Shown: piece after piece, positions 45,579 to 56,660 of the stretch | Layout: the number at the start of each line of letters is the position of its first letter | How positions within the stretch are numbered: position 1 is the stretch's first letter | Origin: Casuarius casuarius | Lineage: Eukaryota; Chordata; Aves; Casuariiformes; Casuariidae | Direction of reading: 5' to 3' | DNA: 64,000 nt | Assembly (NCBI GenBank): GCA_003342895.1 | Contig: PTFA01000197.1 | Span: 1,624,286 to 1,688,285 of the forward strand | The notes under the pieces: generated by a model | What the model saw: the letters and a program-made list of their open reading frames with translations, nothing else | Told to the model about the DNA's origin: nothing | Databases searched by the model: none | Program-made: the position numbers and the translations under genes

Positions 45579-47527
45579 TTTAATGGATTATTGCCAACGT
45601 TACAAAGGTCGACACAAGGTCAGACAGGCAGGAACCACACTAGAGTTGTAAAAACACCAACAATTCTAGGGTTTTAGTTTATTTCCAAAAAAAAAAAGAA
45701 AAGAAAATCAACATTTGTCTTGGCCAAGCTGGCCACGGGTCTGGGGAGGCCCGGTGCCGGCGCGGCGTTGCTGGACCCCGGGGCGCGGCGGGGACCCAAG
45801 GCAATCCCCGAGCGAGTCTGGCGTTCAGGGCACCAGGACCCCAGGTCTGCATCACCCCGCGCTGTGCCGCNNNNNNNNNNNNNNNNNNNNNNNNNNNNNN
45901 NNNNNNNNNNNNNNNNNNNNNNNNNNNNNNNNNNNNNNNNNNNNNNNNNNNNNNNNNNNNNNNNNNNNNNNNNNNNNNNNNNNNNNNNNNNNNNNNNNNN
46001 NNNNNNNNNNNNNNNNNNNNNNNNNNNNNNNNNNNNNNNNNNNCTGGGCTGTCGCAGAATGGTTGAAAACGGAGAAACAAACCCATTCGGCAGCGGTTGC
46101 CTTTCTCACAGGCTCCTGGTCCAGCCTCCGCTCCATCGGTGCCGAGGCCCAGCGGTGCCAGCGGCTCCCCCGGGGGGGACGGGGCGTGGGGGCTGCCCCC
46201 CGTCCTACCCCCCGAGCACGGGGGTCCGCCTGGCCAGGATGTGGCCGAAAAGAGACCAAAAAACGAAGTTTGTGCTTTATATACGAGACCCTGTCTACAC
46301 CAAGGGGGCAGGGAGATGGCCGCATGCGGCACAACCGGGGGAAGGTTGTGACCACCCCGGTCCTTTGGCCCCTCTCCTCCTGCCCCACGGCAAGCTACAG
46401 ACACAGGCACACACGCGCGCGCAGAGAGGCATCCCTACGGGGCCTGGGGCATCGGGGCTGGGAGAGGAGAAGGAAGCCGTTGCCCCAAAAGCTTGGTCCC
46501 AGGAGAGTGCATCACCTGCCTCGCGGCCGTGCCGTGACACGAGTCTGCCTGGGCTCAGCCCCCTGGGCCGGGGGCCGCCTGGCTCCTGGGCTCGGCCTCG
46601 GCAGTTGGAGCATCAGCAATGGTGCTGCCGGCCCTGCACTGCCCGCCAGAGCCAGCCCTCCCCGGCCCGGGGCGAGAGCGCGGCCATGGGCACCTGGCCG
46701 CCCATGGGGCTAGCAGTGGGGACTGGCAAATGCACGCAGCAAGTGGTGACCCAGATACACCCCCAAGCGCTCACCCTTGAGCGCAGGGTGGCTTTTCCCC
46801 TTAAAACTAACCTTTTTCTTTCTTTAAGCTGCACTTTCTTTTTTCCCCTTACTTCTTGAGCTTGTGGGGCAGCACATCCCCGTCCTGTGGCATCGCCAAG
46901 GGTCAAGCCCTGCCCCAGGCCACCCGCGGGGACGTGCATGCTCCGCAGCACCGCTCGCCACCAAGGCTGCTCGCAAATCAGACCTCCAAAACCCGAGGTG
47001 CCCCACGGTTTAAAGGAAATAAAACCCAAGCTGCTTGTTCGGATCGTGCCCACTCCTCCTGCCTCCTGCTCTCCTGGTCCGAGCCGGTGGAGACGTTAAA
47101 AAGAGACTGCAAAAACTAACATTAAAACAAGTCACCCATCTCCCAAATGAGTGACATATCCGAATTACAAGCGACAGGGGAAGGGAGCAGGAAGGGCTTA
47201 GCTGCCCCCGTCCCGGTACAGCGATGCTCAGCCCCGCGCCGCCCCGCTCCCCGCCGAGCCCCACAGCAGCCCTGGGCACTCTCCCACGCCGCTTCCCTGC
47301 GGGGCCGAATCGGGGGGTGGGAGGGGGCCAGGGAGGGGGCCGAGGAGGAAGGGACAGACAGACAGACAGAAAGGAAACTGTAACCGTATAAAAGACACCG
47401 AACGCAAACGCCTTACACGTTCTGGGGCGGCCTCGGCCTGGCCGCCCCGGCTCCCCGCTCGCTCCGCGCGGCCGCCTCCGGTGCGGGCACCTGCCAGCCG
47501 AGCCGGCCCGCGGCCCCCCGCGGCCGC
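45579..47527 (-). other. CSDC2: Probable CSDC2 3' UTR, with an assembly gap
   Basis: On the minus strand, sequence after the CSDC2 stop is GC-rich and non-coding. Candidate poly(A) signals are ATTAAA (complement at 45579-45584) and AATAAA (complement near 45680). A 173-base N gap occupies 45871-46043. A (GACA)n tract is at 47353-47371. Long 3' UTRs are usual for this gene in mammals. Confidence 0.5.
45871..46043. other. Assembly gap (173 N)
   Basis: Unknown bases inside the probable CSDC2 3' UTR, flanked by GC-rich sequence. Confidence 0.98.
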
Positions 47528-48541
47528 CTAGGAGCCGATGATCTGGCCGGACCACGTCTCGTGCTTCGCGTGGGGGGCCAGGTTGGTGAGCACCACCTCC
47601 ACCGCCTGCAGCTTCTGGTTCTTGGGAGGGATGGGGCAGACTTTGTACGTCACCTCGTCCCCCTCCACCGGCACGTACTCGCCCTCGATGCTGTGGGGAG
47701 AGGACGGGCCGTGGGGATGGGGCCGAGCACCAGAGCCCCATCCCCTTCCCACGCTCGCCTGGCACCTGACCTGCACGCTGCGCCTCGGGCAGACCCCGCC
47801 AGTGAGGGGCATCCGAATTATCTGGGCAACCCAGGACCCCCCCGCCCCGGACTTACTCGGACACGTGGACGAAAATGTCCTCTGTGCCATTCTCAGGGGT
47901 GATGAAGCCGTGGCCCTGGGAGCGCGAGAACTGCTTGCAGACGCCCTTGAAGATGGGGCCAGCGGAGGCGCGAGCCGTCCTGCAGGAGGGAAGAGAGGGG
48001 GGAAGCTCGCCCGGGGCACGGCAGGAGATGCTGGGCAGGTGACGGCACCAAGCCGAGCAGCCCCGACCTGCAGCTCAGCCAGGTGCCAGCACAGAAGAGG
48101 TTTCCTAAAAATAAATAATAAAAAAAACCCCACAGCGTTTCCTGCCCGTGGGGGGGTCTGTGGAATTGCACCACTCACAAATTTAGGATGCAGAAGCCCC
48201 GTGACACATCATGCACCTGCAATTTCCCAAATAAATAGGTACAGCTGTGCTGTCTCACCAGAGATTAGCAGCTGGCCTGGCTGGAGCCCGCGCATCCCCT
48301 CCTTGCCGTGAGGATGCCCGAGGGCCCAGCCACGCCAGCGGGGCGCGCGGCGGCCGGCTACTTACGCGGAATACGTGCGGGTCCTCTTGGTGGGCAGCGG
48401 GCTGGGCAGGTCCCGCAGCAGGAGGTTGCCCCGCTCCCAGACGCGGCTGCCCTCGCGCTGGAAGGGGAAGGTGGGCCACACGGGTGACTTGGGCGAGTGC
48501 AGCGGCGGCACTGCCGGTGGCACGCTGGGGTCGGACGACAT
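47528..48541 (-). CDS. CSDC2: CSDC2 (PIPPin), cold-shock-domain RNA-binding protein
   Basis: CSDC2 binds RNA, reportedly 3' UTR ends of histone mRNAs, and is enriched in brain; these are family facts. Coding exons on the minus strand are 48541-48366, 47979-47857 and 47690-47528. They total 462 nt, giving 153 residues plus TAG, the same length as human. The start [11 protein letters not shown] is followed by the conserved [16 protein letters not shown] and [19 protein letters not shown] regions. The cold-shock domain spans about residues 65-135, with an RNP1-like [12 protein letters not shown] and RNP2 [21 protein letters not shown]. The C-terminus [11 protein letters not shown] is diagnostic. 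All introns are GT-AG. The exon with the start codon has an acceptor upstream (CTCGCTAG, about 48633), implying a separate 5' UTR exon. Convergent with PMM1, divergent from POLR3H. Confidence 0.97.
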
Positions 48542-48639
48542 GGCCGGGCCGGCGGGCTGCTCCGTCGTGGGTGGCCGGCAGGGCAGGAGAGTCTGCCCGA
48601 GCTCAGGGCTGCACGCCGCTGCTGCCTGCAACCTAGCGA

Positions 48640-51600
48640 GCAAGGGAGAAGCCGTTACCAGCCGTCAGGAGGCACTTTTGCCCCTGCGGTTTGCTGCGTT
48701 TGCCAAACCTGGATGCTGTTTGCAGGCAAGTGCCAAGGGAGATGCTCTTTGGGGGATTTCACTGATGGAGCCGCGCCAGCAAACAGGGTTTTGTGCACCG
48801 CTTGCTCCTGGCCACCCTCCGTGGGGACCAGCACGCTGTGGATGACCCCCATCGCTCAGCAAAGCCAGGGGAGACCCCGGCATCGGCAACAGCCCGCACA
48901 GCCCCATCCTGAGTTGCAGGAACCTGGGACATTCCAGCAAATCAACAAGCAAGTAGGGGAAGAGCATGGTAGGTTGCTCCTTTCTCTCAGTTTTAACACT
49001 ATATATTTTTATTCATGCTATCTGGCTGGGGATGAAGTCCATAAATCAGCGTGTCGTGGGAGACAGACCAGCCGAGCACAGACCACAACAGAGCCTGTCT
49101 CTGCAAAGACGTCTGCGCAGTGCACGGCGTGATTGGGCCCCCAACCAGGGCCTCTGCGATACTAGCGGTAACGGATAGCAGGTAATTCAAGAGATTTTTT
49201 TTGCAGCAGCTTTTGCCAGGCATTAACCGGCCTGCTTAGGAGAAACGTTATCCGCCAGCCGCTCGTGGGGGAATCCTGGAAAGCTGCTCTCCAGATGCTC
49301 CGTCGCCGGTGGCCTGGCCGGTGGGTGCTAACGCAGATTTTCCCGCAGAGGGCACGGTGCCTGATCCCCCAAAGCAGCCCCAGGCTCTGCCATGGCTCTC
49401 CCAGCCATGGAAAAGCGATTGGAGTTGATTAGTTTAGCAGTCAAAAAAATTGAATGGGAGGGCAGAGGAAACAGAGGTTTTTGCTAAAAAAAAAGGAAAG
49501 GAAAAAGGCTGAGAGAGCAATTAAGTCAACACCAGCGCCGGTTTCGGAGACACTGGAGGTTTCGGGGGGGCAGGTTAAGGCCTCCTCCTTCCCCGCTGTG
49601 CTGGGCACTCTCCATTCCCAACAACAACCCCCATCATCAGGCTCCAGTTTTTACCAGCTTTTCAAGGTTTGGAAAAAATTATAGTCCCTGCAAGAAAGCT
49701 GCACTTTTGCCCCAAATAGCGCAAAAACCCTGCCCTTCAGTTGCAAGATGATTTGCAACACTTGGCGACAACGCCTGGCTGCTGGGCCTCGTGGGAAATA
49801 CACTGCTCTGGCCGCCTGCTCCGTCATCGTCTCCCTGGCCAGCGGCTTCCCTGTCACCCAGAGCAAAGGAGTTCGTGCCCAACATCCTGCTGAGTGACTG
49901 CTCCCTTCCCCAAAATCTCCACGGGGCTGCGGGGTGCATTTGGGACTTCACCTTCCTGGCCTGCTCCCTGCTCCAGGAAACCCAGCAATTTTTTAATTTG
50001 CTTTCTGACTCATCCGTGGCCCCTGGAGAAACAGAGTCCTTGGGGGGACGTGCGAAAGGGGGTCACCTCCACGCTGAAAATAGCAGGCACCAAGGGTGCA
50101 GGAGAGATTTTCTGGAGCAGCTGAAGTTTCAGGGAGGACACGGGCGGCTCCCCTCACCACCCACATTCGCTTTCCCAGACCCCAAACTCAACCCCATGCC
50201 TTAGCTAGCTTTTTAGTGGCGGCCACTCATGATCCTCGCAAAGCCTCGAAGCAGGTTGCTCTGCCCCTTCCGCCCTGGCCAGTGCCACCTTTCCGGGTGG
50301 GTGAGCAGCCTGGTGCCTTCGGGCGCCCCGGTGCGCTGCGGGAGCCCGTGCCTGCCAAGGCATGACCAGGGCTAGATAAGCATGATGAGTTTGGAGGACC
50401 CAGCCATCAAGTCTGGGTGATGTTGCGGCATTGCTGCTTGGAAAATTGCTTTACCGCGGCATGCCTCGGCTGCATGTGCTTTTGCTGATGGGGCCTTTGG
50501 GCTTACCCACCAGATTAGGGACAATGGGGAGTATTTAACCTGAATAACTGTGCTTTAAGCTAACTATTAGTGTGCTAAGGGGGTCAGTGGGAGCCAGGAG
50601 AAAGAGCTTCTTCCGGCTGGTCTGCAAGGGAGATGGTAAAATGGAAGTTTCTCAGAGGCAAAACAAAAATAAGAGACGAATGTGACAGGAAAAACGAGAC
50701 GGGGGAGCCTTGCAGAGACAAAACGGTCAGGGCAGAAGAACTGACAGCTGAGTGTGGGTTTGCACCAGGAGGTTTACCTGTGGGACCAGCCTCGGCCAGA
50801 GGGGCTGGGGTGCCCTGAGAAGCTCTGTGATTCGGGGAGCTGGAGCGTGCTGGGAATCGCAGATGGGGTTTAGCGCAGCTGACAAGGGCAGCGTGCACAT
50901 CGCAGAAAAAGCAACGGCGCTCCGAAATCCTGCGCAGAGCAAGCCTGTCTCCTGCTGGGGCCTCTCCAGCACCGTCAATCCACGCGGCAAATCCTCTACC
51001 ACTGTTTCCACTCAGGCAGGCAAGAAAGGAGGCGTTCACACGGGAGGTCTCATGCTGCGGATGTGGCTAAGAAATGTCCCAGTGCTCCAACACCAACCCT
51101 CCTCCTTCCCATTTATTACCACCAAGCGGCACGAACATTGGCAGCTGCTCAAGTTCGCTTCAGCATGAACTGACGGGAACTGTCTCGGCATCATGAGGAA
51201 GAAGAAAATCATCTCTGCTTGGGGCCGTCACAGCCCAGCCCGGGGCTCGCATGGGGCTAGTGTGACCATGGCCCCACAGCAATGACCACCTTTGGGCATG
51301 GCCATCAGGGGCACCTGGCCCAGGGCCAGCAGGTTCCCGCTCACTACTGCTCAGGGCTACGCCAGGACTGGACGCCTATCAGCAGGAAGACATCCAGCCA
51401 CACAGGTCTCCAGGATTACCGTGAGGCCTCGTCTCGCCCTCTTCTGCCAAGCTTGATTGGGTATTTTGGAAGATGCACAACACTAGGGTCTGCAACATCA
51501 CTTTTTTGGAGAGAGAGAGAGCTGTTTCGCAGCTCAGCATGGGCAGGAAGAGAAGTTGTCCCAGGGAGCAATGAGAGGCGATGGAAAGCTCATTTTTAAG

Positions 51601-54600
51601 GCAGGGACATGGGTGACGGTGGAGGGGGGACACACAGGGTACTCCTGGCAGGACAAGCTGCACCTTCCACGCTGCACGAACTGTATTTACGCCACAAGCC
51701 TGGCACCATTGCCCAGGGACACGAGAGGCACTTTGGGGGGGCTCCAGCTGTCCCAAGGGGGGGGGCAGCCATAGAAACACATCTCTACCACACAAGTATC
51801 TTGCCCCAGTGTGGGGCATTTTGCGAGAAGAAAAGGAGAAAAACCCCATATAACAAAGGGAGGAGAAGGAGAGGAAGACCCTTAAGCCTGACAGTAGCTC
51901 CCCATGGACAGGGATGAGCACAGGGACATGGGCACAGGGAGGCTGTGGGATCTCCATCCTTGGCAACGTGCAACACTCGCCTGGGCAAGGTCCTGAGCAA
52001 CCTACTCCAACTTGGAAATTATATCTAACTTTGAAGGCGGGGGTCGGAGCAGAGACCCCCAGGGCACCCTTCAACCCAAATTATTCCACGTTTCTAGGTG
52101 GCCAGAGGGGAGGAGGTGTTTGCACCCCGGGCTGCACCGCATTGTCCAGATTTACACCGCCGAGGTCTTGTCTGGGGACCACTGCACCGGACACCTATGG
52201 GTCCCAGGTGAGGGCTGCACCTGCCATGCTTCAGCGGAAGCGCGCCCCGTGTGGGGGTCAGCCTTCGGGCCCGAGGCTGAGCGCCCGGCTGCAGCCGTGC
52301 CGCCGCCTCCCAGCGAGGCGAAGCGGGAGCGTTGGCACGAGACGGCGCGTTACCCCGGCTCCCACCTCATTTAAATCCCCGCAGCAAACAAAGGAACCGA
52401 GGAAATTAAACCCACGGCAAAAAAGGGCTGAGGGAAGAGGGGAGATGTGAGCATGTCATCTCCAGAGTCTCCTCCCCTTCCAGTCCAGCCGGGGAGTGGG
52501 GGAGGCCTCTCCGGGCCTCCCACCCTTCGCCTGCCCTCCCCGCCGTGCCACCCCGCAGCCCGAGCCCGGCGACTGCATCGCTCCCCCTAGCAATCCCAAG
52601 CAGGCGACACGGAGGGGATATTTGGGGGAAGAGAGGCTCCTCTCCCCTCTCCCCCATCACCAGCAGGCGCCGGGGGCTGAGAGCCTCCTTCATGAGCCCT
52701 GGCCTCTCCCGGCCTGGCAGACAGGCGCTGTGGACATCCGGCGCTCCGTCCCACGCCGTGTCCGTCCCGCGCACATGCCTGGGGGCAGGGACGAAATCCA
52801 GGTCACCTGAGCAGCCGAGCAGAGCAGGCTGCAGCCCGGCTCGGCCGTGGGGAGGTTTCCCGGCACAGCCGCCGGCCGCCACGGGACCTCCATCCCTCCT
52901 CGCTCCTCACGGTGCTGGCGGCAGCTCGTGGCTTCGCTCAGGCGCCGGCAGGTGACGGCCCTCCGAGCCGAGGGCACCGCGTAAGCCCTGTGCCGACACC
53001 GCTCTTCGGCGCCCGGGCACCGGGGAGGACGCTCATCCGCTCACCCCCCCTCCCTGAAGACCTCATCCACAAATGAAACCCCGGACCCCCGTGGTAACAC
53101 AGCTTTTTTCAGGCGCCCTGGCGGCAGCTCGCTCAGCTTTTGTATTTTTCCAAGGGAGCATTTCGGAGCAGAGCTGACAGGCAGCCACGCTCCGTCAGAG
53201 AATACGCCAAACCCAGGCCAATTAATGCCGACAGGCGCTAGACGCATCGGCTTTCATCTAGAGATCCAAGCGCCCCGTTCGTCACAACCCACTGAAAGGG
53301 CTGCGGCTTATCAAACAAAATCACTGTCTCGCTCCCTCTCCCGTTTCAAACCTAAACGCACTGACTCGGGTGCTGGCCGTGCCCTCGTTTAACCAAACGT
53401 CCTTTCGAGGTCCCCCGAGAAGGGGAAGGAGCCTTTTGAAGGGACACCAGCCTCGCTTCGCCCCCGCTCTGGTCCACCACTCCCCATTCATCAGCGGCAG
53501 CAAAGAAAACCCCCCAGACGTCACTCAGCCGAGCTACGGGGTACATATTTAATGGGCTTGATGGTCCTTAGGGGCTCGGTCGTCCCCCCTCCCGCACAGC
53601 TCCTCTTTGTGCTCCCTCCAATCCGGGAGCCTGTGATGCTCCGGGTGCGGAGCGCGACCCTCCTGCTCGCCCAGCGCTGTGGCCCCGGGCTGCTGCTTTG
53701 AGCGTGGCCGCAGCCCTGGGCAAAGCCCTGGCACTGATGCCAGCTGCTCTCGCACCTGGGTCCCCTGAGTATTCCCGCTTCCCCCACCACCACCCTCACC
53801 GCTGCCTGGCCGGAGGTTGTTTTCCCTGCGCTGTTTTTCCCAGCGAGGTCTCACACAGGTTATTCCCTGCCTCTCCATCGCCTTTTCTAGATCCATCGTG
53901 AGCGCCAATGCCTCTGGTTTAAGAACCAGTGAGTTTTTTGGCTTTACCTTCCCAGTCCTTCCACATCATGGGGGGAAAAAGGGTATATTTTCAACAGGAA
54001 AACCATGCCTGCAGCGCTCTGCTGGAAACCTCCTCCTCACCCCACCTAGGGCACGGAGCAGTGAAAGCAATTTTCTGGCCTGCCGCCATCCTCGGGGAGG
54101 CTGATCCCCCCCTCGAAGCCAGGCTGTCTAGACACAGCCTGAAACAGAGCGCGCCGTCCCTGCAGACACAGCGCTGCACCCCGCCGCTTCAATGCGAAAT
54201 CGTATTTTTCAGCCCCTCGTCGCATGCACATGCCGAGGGACCCGCGAACGACTCAGGGGGCCTAGGGGGCCCCAGAATGAGCCTCTCCCTGGGGGGCTGC
54301 TCTCATGGGCAGGCATCAGTTTGGGAAGCACGCCGGTTAAAGGCAGAGGTTACCACAACCAGGGTGTGCAGTGCTTCGGAGACTACAGTTATTCATCCTC
54401 TCTTCCTCAGAGGAGGACCACAGCCTTGGTGTCTAGCAGGTTTTTATAAACGCTGTCTCCGTCCAATGCTAATGAAAGCCTCTCCCCCACCACCACCCAT
54501 TTTTGGTTGCTGGATCCTGCCATTAAGAGTTAAATTACAAGGGAAACAATTTCCTTCACATATCCTGCACGTTAAAAACCCCTTCACTGGGATGGATAGC

Positions 54601-55426
54601 TGTCAGAAAAATAAACCAGCCATTTATTTGGAATACACGTTTAAAGCTTCCCCTCCCCACCTAAGCCAATCACGCTCACCACTCCAAGGATCTTTGCTGA
54701 GATAGTCTCGCCTACGATACAGCCTGGTTAGCGCTAAAATATGAATGTCACCTTTATGGCTTGATTATAAAAAGCTCCCTTAGTCAGTGCTGTGCTGCTG
54801 AGTGCTAGGGGAGGCCATGGGGGAGAGCAAGCAGGCTGCCAGAAGCAAAGGGGAAGCAAAAGGAGAAGCCATCATGGAGGCTTGATTTACCTTTTAAGCA
54901 TATATGCATAACCATCATTCCCAAATACCAAGTTTGCGGGATTTGTGCTTTGTTTTTTTAATTAGACTAGTGTCTGTTCAAAGACCTCATGCAAATGTCC
55001 TCATCCCTGTCCTTCCTTCCTCCCTTGTGGATCTAACTTACTGTCTGCAGGAATGAGTAGTGCAGCCAGTCCAAATGAAACACCAGTTCAGAGCCCCTTC
55101 ATCATCAGTGCGGTTTAATAAGACACATTTTTGCAGATCCCCCCCCTTCTCCGCACACCGAGAGCCGGGTCCCAGCTGACCTCAGCCCTCTCTGGCAAAG
55201 CCACAGCTATTTGCCCCCCAGCAAAATCGCACATGCAACGCGGCTGCCCTCGCTGCCAGAGGAGTTATTGTTTCAAAGCTTGGTGGGGAATAAATGAGAC
55301 GGAGGAGGGACGTGGCCCTTCATCCTTACACCTCGCCACCATCAAAAGAAGAAATCAGCAATGAAATAAAACATAGCGCGTGGACTTGAACCATGGGCAA
55401 GCTCGGCGGCTGCTGCGTCCCCTTAC
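48640..55426 (-). other. CSDC2: Probable CSDC2 intron 1
   Basis: Apart from the inferred splice sites at its two ends I see no exon, RNA gene or clear transposon. GC-rich patches occur at 52200-53000. Short open frames here are composition effects. Confidence 0.45.
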
Positions 55427-55640
55427 CTCCTCAGCAATCCCTGGCTCCCTGGAGCTGTGATGTACAAAGCATCAGTGCCCAGGGGGGATGAAAGCTCCTC
55501 TGCTACCTTGCGAGGAGCAGCCGTCTTGCATGCAGCCTGGTTCTGGGGGGTTTCTCTCGTGCGCGCTGGCTGCTGGCTGCCTCCTGATGGATCTGCGGCA
55601 TCTGATGTGTGTACGATGTGCACCCTGCACACACACACAG
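55427..55640 (-). other. CSDC2: Probable non-coding first exon of CSDC2
   Basis: On the minus strand, GCTGAGGAG followed by GTAAGG gives a strong splice donor after 55427. It is preceded by about 200 bases of moderately GC-rich sequence without a conserved frame, and upstream of that by a CRE palindrome. Position and strand fit the 5' UTR exon that CSDC2 needs. This is inferred; no transcript was seen. Confidence 0.45.
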
Positions 55641-55652
55641 CCGCACGCCTTC

Positions 55653-55666
55653 CCCTGACGTCAGGG
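55653..55666. promoter_or_regulatory. Consensus CRE palindrome (TGACGTCA)
   Basis: CCCTGACGTCAGGG is a perfect 14-base palindrome containing the full CREB/ATF site. It lies 10-30 bases upstream of the proposed CSDC2 first exon, where functional CREs usually are. Confidence 0.6.
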
Positions 55667-55669
55667 ACA

Positions 55670-56390
55670 GGCCAGGGGGAGCAGGCAGGTGGGAGGGATT
55701 AGGCCGGTCATTTCTGCTGCAGGCTTAAAGGGGCAAGTCTGTGCGGGGGGGATGGAGAGAGCTGGGGGGGGGCGGCTGCGCAGGGCTGCATCGCTCCCCG
55801 TCATGCAACATGACGGGCGTGCGTGTGTGCTGCTGACATGACCTGACGCGACAGGGCAGACTGCAGGGAAGCCGTGATCGGCACTGGGGGGGGGACAGGG
55901 AGACGGGGAGCACACGAGGTGCGAAGAAGCCAGGTCTGCCATTTCGTCCACCCGCCCGGAGAAGGACCCTTGTGGGGCTGCTGACGGGCTCTCCCTCAGG
56001 TCCCCAGTGGCAGCGACGGGTCACATCTCTGCCCCGGGGACCCCAAACCCCACCGGTGCCCCTGCAGCCTCTCTCCCCAGCTGTGCAAGCTGGTGCCTGG
56101 TGCCCGCCCTGTGCAGCCTCCAGCACCCAGGGGTGCTGCGGTTGCCCTGTGGCTTGCAGGTGTTATTAGGGTTATCCAGGTGTTATTGGGGGTCTCGTTT
56201 CAAGTGATGGAACATACCAAGCCCCGACGCCAGAAAGATCTTTTCTTTCTGGTCTACCTTTTGCCAATGGGACTACACTCAGGAGATTCATCTCCGTGGG
56301 CAGAGGCTATGTAATAAATTGTCCAGAGCCGTTCCCTCTGGGGGGCACAGCATGACATGAGCGCTGACTGCACTGAGGACGGGAATCAAT
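55670..56390. other. CSDC2-POLR3H intergenic, CSDC2-proximal part
   Basis: GC-rich sequence near 55700-56160 with G-runs and several CpGs is probably distal promoter of CSDC2. No gene is seen. Confidence 0.45.
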
Positions 56391-56394
56391 AGTT

Positions 56395-56660
56395 CGCACG
56401 CCCACCGGGAATAGGGCAAGGAGAAATGGGGTTTAAATTGCAGGAGCAAGATTGATGCTAGACATTAGGAAACACTTTCGAACAGAACAGACAGTTAATT
56501 ACTCAAATAGATTGCCTGGGGAAGCACCGGAGCCTCCATCACCGGAGGTTTCTAAAACCAGGCTGGGCAGGATTTAGGTGATACTGGCCTCGCTTTGGAG
56601 CAGGAGGATGGACTGCACCTGCACCTCACCCTGCAGGTCCCTGTAATCCTGGAGTCAAAT
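56395..56660 (+). mobile_element. CR1 LINE 3' fragment
   Basis: Plus-strand CR1-like blocks occur in the right order: 'gctagacattaggaaacact', 'attgcctggggaagcaccgg', 'catcaccggaggtttctaaa' and 'ggaggatggactgcacctgc'. It is 5'-truncated and diverged. Confidence 0.75.

Noticed and set aside
45679..46859. Frames of 240-380 codons across the second N gap
   Set aside because: Same artefact in GC-rich 3' UTR sequence. CSDC2 orientation explains the region.
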